In this document: piece after piece, positions 49,143 to 52,941 of the stretch | Numbering within the stretch: the stretch's first letter is position 1 | How the letters are laid out: each line of letters opens with the position of its first letter | Source of the DNA: Acidimicrobiia bacterium | GTDB lineage: Bacteria > Actinomycetota > Acidimicrobiia > IMCC26256 > JAMXLJ01 | Reading direction: 5' to 3' | Length of the DNA stretch: 52,941 nt | Assembly (NCBI GenBank): GCA_035651955.1 | Contig: DASRES010000091.1 | Location: forward strand, 1 to 52,941 | Translations under genes and position numbers: made by a program | Notes under the pieces: generated by a model | The model's database searches: none | What the model was told of the DNA's origin: nothing | What the model saw: the letters and a program-made list of their open reading frames with translations, nothing else

Positions 49143-50936
49143 GTGGTCACGCTCGCCGAGCAGCCGACGACGGAACGGCCGCAGGGCTACAAGTGGACGG
49201 CGCTGTCGAACACCACGCTCGGCGTGTTCATGGCGTCGCTCGACTCGTCGATCGTCCTGATCTCCCTGCCGGCGATCTTCCGCGGCATCCACCTCGACCC
49301 GCTGCAGTCCTCGAACATCGGCTACCTGCTCTGGATGCTCATGGGCTACCTGGTCGTCACGGCCGTCCTCGTCGTGACGTTCGGGCGCCTGGGCGACATC
49401 TTCGGCCGGGTGCGCATGTACAACGCGGGGTTCGCCGTGTTCAGCCTCGCGTCGCTCGCGCTGTCGCTGTGCCCGTGGACGGGTGGGCAGGGCGCGATGT
49501 GGCTCATCATCTGGCGGGTCGTCCAGGGCATCGGCGGCGCGCTGCTGACGGCGAACTCGGCCGCGATCCTCACCGACGCCTTCGACGCGAACGAGCGCGG
49601 GTTCGCGATCGGCGTCAGTGTGATCGCAGGCATGGCGGGCTCGTTCATCGGTCTCGTCGCGGGCGGACTCCTCGCCGACGTCGACTGGCGCGCGGTGTTC
49701 TGGATCAACGTGCCGATCGGCGCGTTCGGCACGGTGTGGGCGTACCTCAAGCTGCGCGAGGTCGGCATCCGCACGCGCGCGCGGATCGACTGGTGGGGCA
49801 ACCTCACGTTCGGCGTCGGGCTCGTGATGATCCTCATCGGGCTCACGTACGGATTGATGCCGCACGGTGGCCGGTCGATGGGCTGGCTGGGACCGTGGGT
49901 GCTGTTCGAGCTGATCGGCGGCGCCGCGATCCTCGTCGTCTTCTGCGTCATCGAGACGCGCGTCCCGGACCCGATGTTCAACCTCGGGCTTTTCCGCATC
50001 CGCGCGTTCGCGGCCGGCAACATCGCCGGGCTGCTCGCCGCGATCGGCCGCGGCGGCCTGCAGTTCATGCTGATCATCTGGCTGCAGGGCATCTGGCTGC
50101 CGCTGCACGGCTACAGCTTCGAGCGGACGCCGTTGTGGGCCGGCATCTACATGCTCCCGCTGACGGGCGGGTTCCTGCTCGCCGGTCCGGTGTCGGGCTG
50201 GCTCTCGGACCGGTACGGCGCGCGCCCGTTCGCGACCGGCGGCATGATCCTCGCCGGCGCGACGTTCGGCGCGCTCATGCTGCTCCCCGCGAACTTCACG
50301 TTCCCCGTGTTCGCCGCGCTGCTGTTGCTGAACGGCATCGGCACGGGCATGTTCTCCGCGCCCAACATGACCGGGATCATGAACAGCGCGCCGGCCGACC
50401 AGCGCGGCGCCGCGTCGGGCATGCGTTCCACGTTCCAGAACACGGGCATGGTGCTGTCGATCGGCGTGTTCTTCTCGCTGATGATCGTCGGCATGTCCGC
50501 GACGCTGCCGACGACGATGTCGCAGGGTCTCCAGGCGAACGCGGTGCCGGCCGCGACGGCGGAGCGCATCGCGCACCTCCCGCCCGTCGGGAGCCTGTTC
50601 GCCGCGTTCCTCGGCTACAACCCGATGGAGAAGCTCCTCGGCGCGCCGGGACCACACGGCGAGCCGAGCGTCCTGTCGCAGCTGCCGCCCGACAAGGCCG
50701 CGCACCTCACCGGGAAGACGTTCTTCCCGCACCTCATCTCGCAGCCGTTCAAGGACGGGTTGGTCATCGCGTTCACGGCGTCGATGATCATGTCGTTCAT
50801 CGCGGCGTGGGCGTCGTGGCTCCGAGGGTCCCGCTTCGTGCACGAGTCGAGCGGGGTCGGGACGTTCGGCGCGCCCGTGGACGACGACGCGCCGCCGGGC
50901 GACGCCCCCGAGCCCGACGAGTGGGTGCCCGCCTGA
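49143..50936 (+). CDS. MFS transporter, DHA2/EmrB-QacA-type exporter
   Basis: 597 residues from GTG 49143 with an AGGAGG-rich leader. Typical 14-TM drug:H+ antiporter: TTLGVFMASLDSSIVLISLP (motif D1), FGRLGDIFGRVRMYNAG (motif A), IIWRVVQGIGGALLTANSAA (motif B), GVSVIAGMAGSFIGLVAGG (motif C). A large loop (about 455-530) and an acidic tail (DDDAPPGDAPEPDEW) are distinctive. Likely exports a hydrophobic compound; a candidate operator lies upstream. Confidence 0.95.
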   Translation: MVTLAEQPTTERPQGYKWTALSNTTLGVFMASLDSSIVLISLPAIFRGIHLDPLQSSNIGYLLWMLMGYLVVTAVLVVTFGRLGDIFGRVRMYNAGFAVFSLASLALSLCPWTGGQGAMWLIIWRVVQGIGGALLTANSAAILTDAFDANERGFAIGVSVIAGMAGSFIGLVAGGLLADVDWRAVFWINVPIGAFGTVWAYLKLREVGIRTRARIDWWGNLTFGVGLVMILIGLTYGLMPHGGRSMGWLGPWVLFELIGGAAILVVFCVIETRVPDPMFNLGLFRIRAFAAGNIAGLLAAIGRGGLQFMLIIWLQGIWLPLHGYSFERTPLWAGIYMLPLTGGFLLAGPVSGWLSDRYGARPFATGGMILAGATFGALMLLPANFTFPVFAALLLLNGIGTGMFSAPNMTGIMNSAPADQRGAASGMRSTFQNTGMVLSIGVFFSLMIVGMSATLPTTMSQGLQANAVPAATAERIAHLPPVGSLFAAFLGYNPMEKLLGAPGPHGEPSVLSQLPPDKAAHLTGKTFFPHLISQPFKDGLVIAFTASMIMSFIAAWASWLRGSRFVHESSGVGTFGAPVDDDAPPGDAPEPDEWVPA

Positions 50937-50965
50937 CGCACCCCCCGCGCGAGCCACCCCCTGCC

Positions 50966-50971
50966 TACACT
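50966..50971 (+). promoter_or_regulatory. -10 element (TACACT) for a near-leaderless TTG start
   Basis: CTGCCTACACT ends 8 bases before TTG 50980. No ribosome-binding site precedes the start. The same CTGCCTACnnT stands before ATG 11064. Confidence 0.4.
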
Positions 50972-50979
50972 GACGGGCC

Positions 50980-52788
50980 TTGCTGGGGGACGTTGGGGCA
51001 CGAACCGCGCGCGTCGGCTCGGCCGAGACGTCGCCGGACGACCGGCCGCTCGCCGGCACGGCGGCGCTCCGCCGTCACCTGCTCCTGATCGTCGCCGCGC
51101 TGCTGGTCGCCCCGTTCGTGATCGGCGCGATCCGGATGGTCTTCGCGATCGGCGGGAGCTACGAACCGTGGGCCGACCACGCCGCGATCGAGCTCAACAT
51201 CCGCGACATCGGCCACCACGCGGTGCTCGTCGGACTGTTCTCGCGCTACGTCTGGTTCCACCCCGGGCCGCTGCTCTTCTACGTGCTGCTGATCCCGTAC
51301 CGGCTGCTCGGCTCCATGTCGGTCGGCATGCAGGTCGGCGCGCTCGCCATCAACGCGGCATCCGTCGCGGGCTGCCTCGTCGTCGCGCGTCGGCGAGGTG
51401 GCACCCCGGCCATGCTGTGCACCGCGGTCGCGCTCGGTCTCTTCATGCGTTCGACGGGCGCCGACACGTTGCGCGACCCGTGGCCGCCGTACGTCGCGGT
51501 GCTGCCGCTCGCGCTCGTGCTCCTGCTCTCGTGGAGCGTCGCGGACGGACGCGCGTGGGCGCTGCCGTGGGCGGTCGGCGTCGCGAGCTTCGTCGTGCAG
51601 ACCCACATCGGGTTCGCGCCGGTCGCGCTCTCGCTCGTCGTGTGGGGGCTGGTGGTGTCGTGCGTGCGGACGTTCCGCTCGCGCCGTCGCCCGGAGGTGT
51701 CGGCACCGCTGCTGCGCCCGTTGCTCGCGAGCCTCGCGACGGGCTTCGTGCTGTGGATCCCGCCGCTGTACGCCCAGCTCTTCACGTCGGACCACAACCT
51801 CAGCAAGATCTACCACTACTTCACCACGGCGCACGGCGCGGCGGGCTGGTCACGCGGTTGGCGCGTCGTCGAGTACCAGCTGAGCCGTCGCCCTGAATGG
51901 CTGTTCGGTGTGCGCAACTCGTTCCTGAGCGGCTTCGCACCGTCCGCGCAGGGGGCCGCGGTCCCGTGGCTGCTCGTGCTGGGCGCGGGCGCGCTCGCGG
52001 TGGCGATCGTCCTCCGACACCGCACCCTCGGCATGCTGCTCGCGACGCTCGTCGTCGCCACCGCGACCGCGGTCTACGCGGTGAGCTCGATCACCGGCGG
52101 CGTGTTCGCGTATCTCGTCCGCTGGACGTGGGTCATCGGCGCGTGCTGGGGCATCGCGATCCTGTGGGCGGCATGGCTCGCGGTCTCCGAGCTCCTGCTC
52201 CCACGCCTCGCGGGGCGCGTCCCGCGCCCCCGGCTCGCGCCCGCGACGTCGGCGGGCGTCGCGCTGCTCGCCGTGCTCGCGCTCGCGACGACGGCGTCGG
52301 TCTCCGCGGTCGTGTCCGCCGGTCCGCAGGCGTCCCACCAGCACATCATCCGGAGCGCCTCCGCACAGGTGCGCGCGCATCTCCCACCGGGGAGTGGACC
52401 CGTCGCGTTCGTCGGCTCGTTCGGCGGGCTCGAGGAGAGCGCGATCGCGCTGCAGCTCGAGCGGCACGGCGTGAAGATCTTCTTCAGCGACTTCAACGGC
52501 GACAACCTGCGGACGCGTCGTCCGCACGGCGTCGTGCGCGTCCTCGTCAGCGTCGTGAGCGGACCGGCGTCTGTCGATGCAGCCACGCCGCCCGGCGCGA
52601 CGCGCATCGCTCGCGCCGTCGTTCCCTACTCCCGCGCGGAGCTCGCTCGCGCACGCGCGGTCGTCCGCAGCGCCGAGGCGCGATTCGGACCGCAGTCGAG
52701 ATTCGCAGCCGCCGCGCGCAACCAGCTCCGTACCATCGAGACGCACCCGAAGGACGCACTCGTCGTCTTCGCGCAGCGCGTCCGCTGA
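50980..52788 (+). CDS. large GT-C-like polytopic membrane protein
   Basis: 602 residues from TTG 50980, apparently leaderless. About ten hydrophobic segments (residues 30-450, e.g. HLLLIVAALLVAPFVIGAI, LFYVLLIPYRLLGSMSVG). The first extracytoplasmic loop has YEPWADHAAIELNIRDIG, with the Asp/Glu cluster of GT-C glycosyltransferases. The C-terminal 145 residues are soluble (VRAHLPPGSGPVAFVGSFGG). An envelope glycosyltransferase role is likely; donor and acceptor are unknown. Compare the protein at 9411. Confidence 0.82.
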   Translation: MLGDVGARTARVGSAETSPDDRPLAGTAALRRHLLLIVAALLVAPFVIGAIRMVFAIGGSYEPWADHAAIELNIRDIGHHAVLVGLFSRYVWFHPGPLLFYVLLIPYRLLGSMSVGMQVGALAINAASVAGCLVVARRRGGTPAMLCTAVALGLFMRSTGADTLRDPWPPYVAVLPLALVLLLSWSVADGRAWALPWAVGVASFVVQTHIGFAPVALSLVVWGLVVSCVRTFRSRRRPEVSAPLLRPLLASLATGFVLWIPPLYAQLFTSDHNLSKIYHYFTTAHGAAGWSRGWRVVEYQLSRRPEWLFGVRNSFLSGFAPSAQGAAVPWLLVLGAGALAVAIVLRHRTLGMLLATLVVATATAVYAVSSITGGVFAYLVRWTWVIGACWGIAILWAAWLAVSELLLPRLAGRVPRPRLAPATSAGVALLAVLALATTASVSAVVSAGPQASHQHIIRSASAQVRAHLPPGSGPVAFVGSFGGLEESAIALQLERHGVKIFFSDFNGDNLRTRRPHGVVRVLVSVVSGPASVDAATPPGATRIARAVVPYSRAELARARAVVRSAEARFGPQSRFAAAARNQLRTIETHPKDALVVFAQRVR

Positions 52789-52804
52789 CGCGGCGCCGAG
52801 CCCG

Positions 52805-52941
52805 TCAAGCGCGCGCGCCGTCCGTCGAGGGACGCGGACGGAGTCGACGGGCCTCCTCGAACACCGCGACGGCCCGCTCGTGGAGCGCGACGGCCCGTTC
52901 GTTGACCTCGCGTGCGAGCTCGTGGACGGCGCGGTCGTCCG
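52805..52941 (-). CDS. 3' end of a reverse-strand gene (helical, repeated motif)
   Basis: The C-terminal 44 residues of a gene that continues beyond the window, ending with TGA at 52805-52807. The chain reads DDRAVHELAREVNERAVALH, then ERAVAVFEEARRLRP and an Arg/Pro-rich tail. It is a charged amphipathic helix with internal repetition of NERAVALHERAVAVFEE. Family cannot be assigned. It is convergent with the GT-C-like gene, 16 bases away. Confidence 0.6.
   Translation of the reverse strand, partial: DDRAVHELAREVNERAVALHERAVAVFEEARRLRPRPSTDGARA

Noticed and set aside
49071-51059. 662-residue reverse frame opposite the MFS gene
   Set aside because: Low-complexity Arg/Glu/His-rich shadow of the exporter, without family features.

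Overview
Every gene-bearing part of the window is very G+C rich, with strong third-position bias, GTG and TTG starts, and frequent 4-base ATGA/GTGA start-stop overlaps. The gene content (LigD-type repair polymerases, F420/FMN pyridoxamine-oxidase-like protein, PspC-domain sensor kinase, CYP125-like P450, zinc-ribbon class III cyclase) points to a chromosomal segment of an actinomycete. My best guess is an Acidimicrobiia-like soil or water lineage; that placement is inference. No rRNA, CRISPR array, insertion sequence, integrase or phage structural gene was seen.

Layout. 1-3.5 kb: the 3' end of a DNA polymerase III delta'-like gene, tRNA-Thr(CGT), a divergent ECF sigma factor/TetR pair, the 5' stub of a decayed oxidoreductase gene, a coiled-coil hypothetical protein and a small LPFTG sorting-signal protein. 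3.5-9.2 kb: bifunctional proline catabolism enzyme PutA with a TetR regulator, a DUF1059 protein, a DedA membrane protein and a hypothetical protein. 9.4-15.4 kb: a large membrane protein, a P450 preceded by a probable leaderless leader peptide and overlapped by a stand-alone LigD polymerase, an LCM-type methyltransferase, and an SDR/ferritin-like pair. 15.6-26.5 kb: a secreted metallophosphatase with C-terminal WGG repeats, SRPBCC, sulfatase, PPOX-type protein, class III cyclase, a second LigD protein (phosphoesterase-polymerase, no ligase), a cupin-DUF1059 fusion, an orphan ParA ATPase, an Nfu/GNAT/zf-UBP operon, and an alpha/beta hydrolase divergent from a ferritin-like protein across a doubled TetR-type operator.

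26.5-38.7 kb: a PQQ-like propeller lipoprotein, an acyl-CoA synthetase, an esterase lipoprotein, a chemoreceptor, a VOC protein, then an envelope-stress-like island in which a PspC-domain histidine kinase/response regulator operon lies divergent to a PspC/LiaF-like protein and an ABC exporter. 38.7-48.2 kb: three more P450s, including a CYP125-like enzyme overlapping an SDR, a GH38 alpha-mannosidase, and an orphan branched-chain-type binding lipoprotein. 48.2-52.9 kb: a GtrA-like protein, a DHA2-type MFS exporter, a large GT-C-like membrane protein and the 3' end of a reverse-strand gene.

The least conventional content is non-coding. A roughly 77-bp palindromic repeat occurs three times just downstream of genes (26547, 39911, 40025). 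Two separate 50-nt-class near-perfect hairpins, each with a single G-G mismatch, sit in other gene junctions (30618 and 45614). Several decayed 5' gene stubs lie beside these spacers. No complete new defence or metabolic system could be demonstrated. The repeat family, the ligase-less LigD pair and the divergent PspC island are the best leads.
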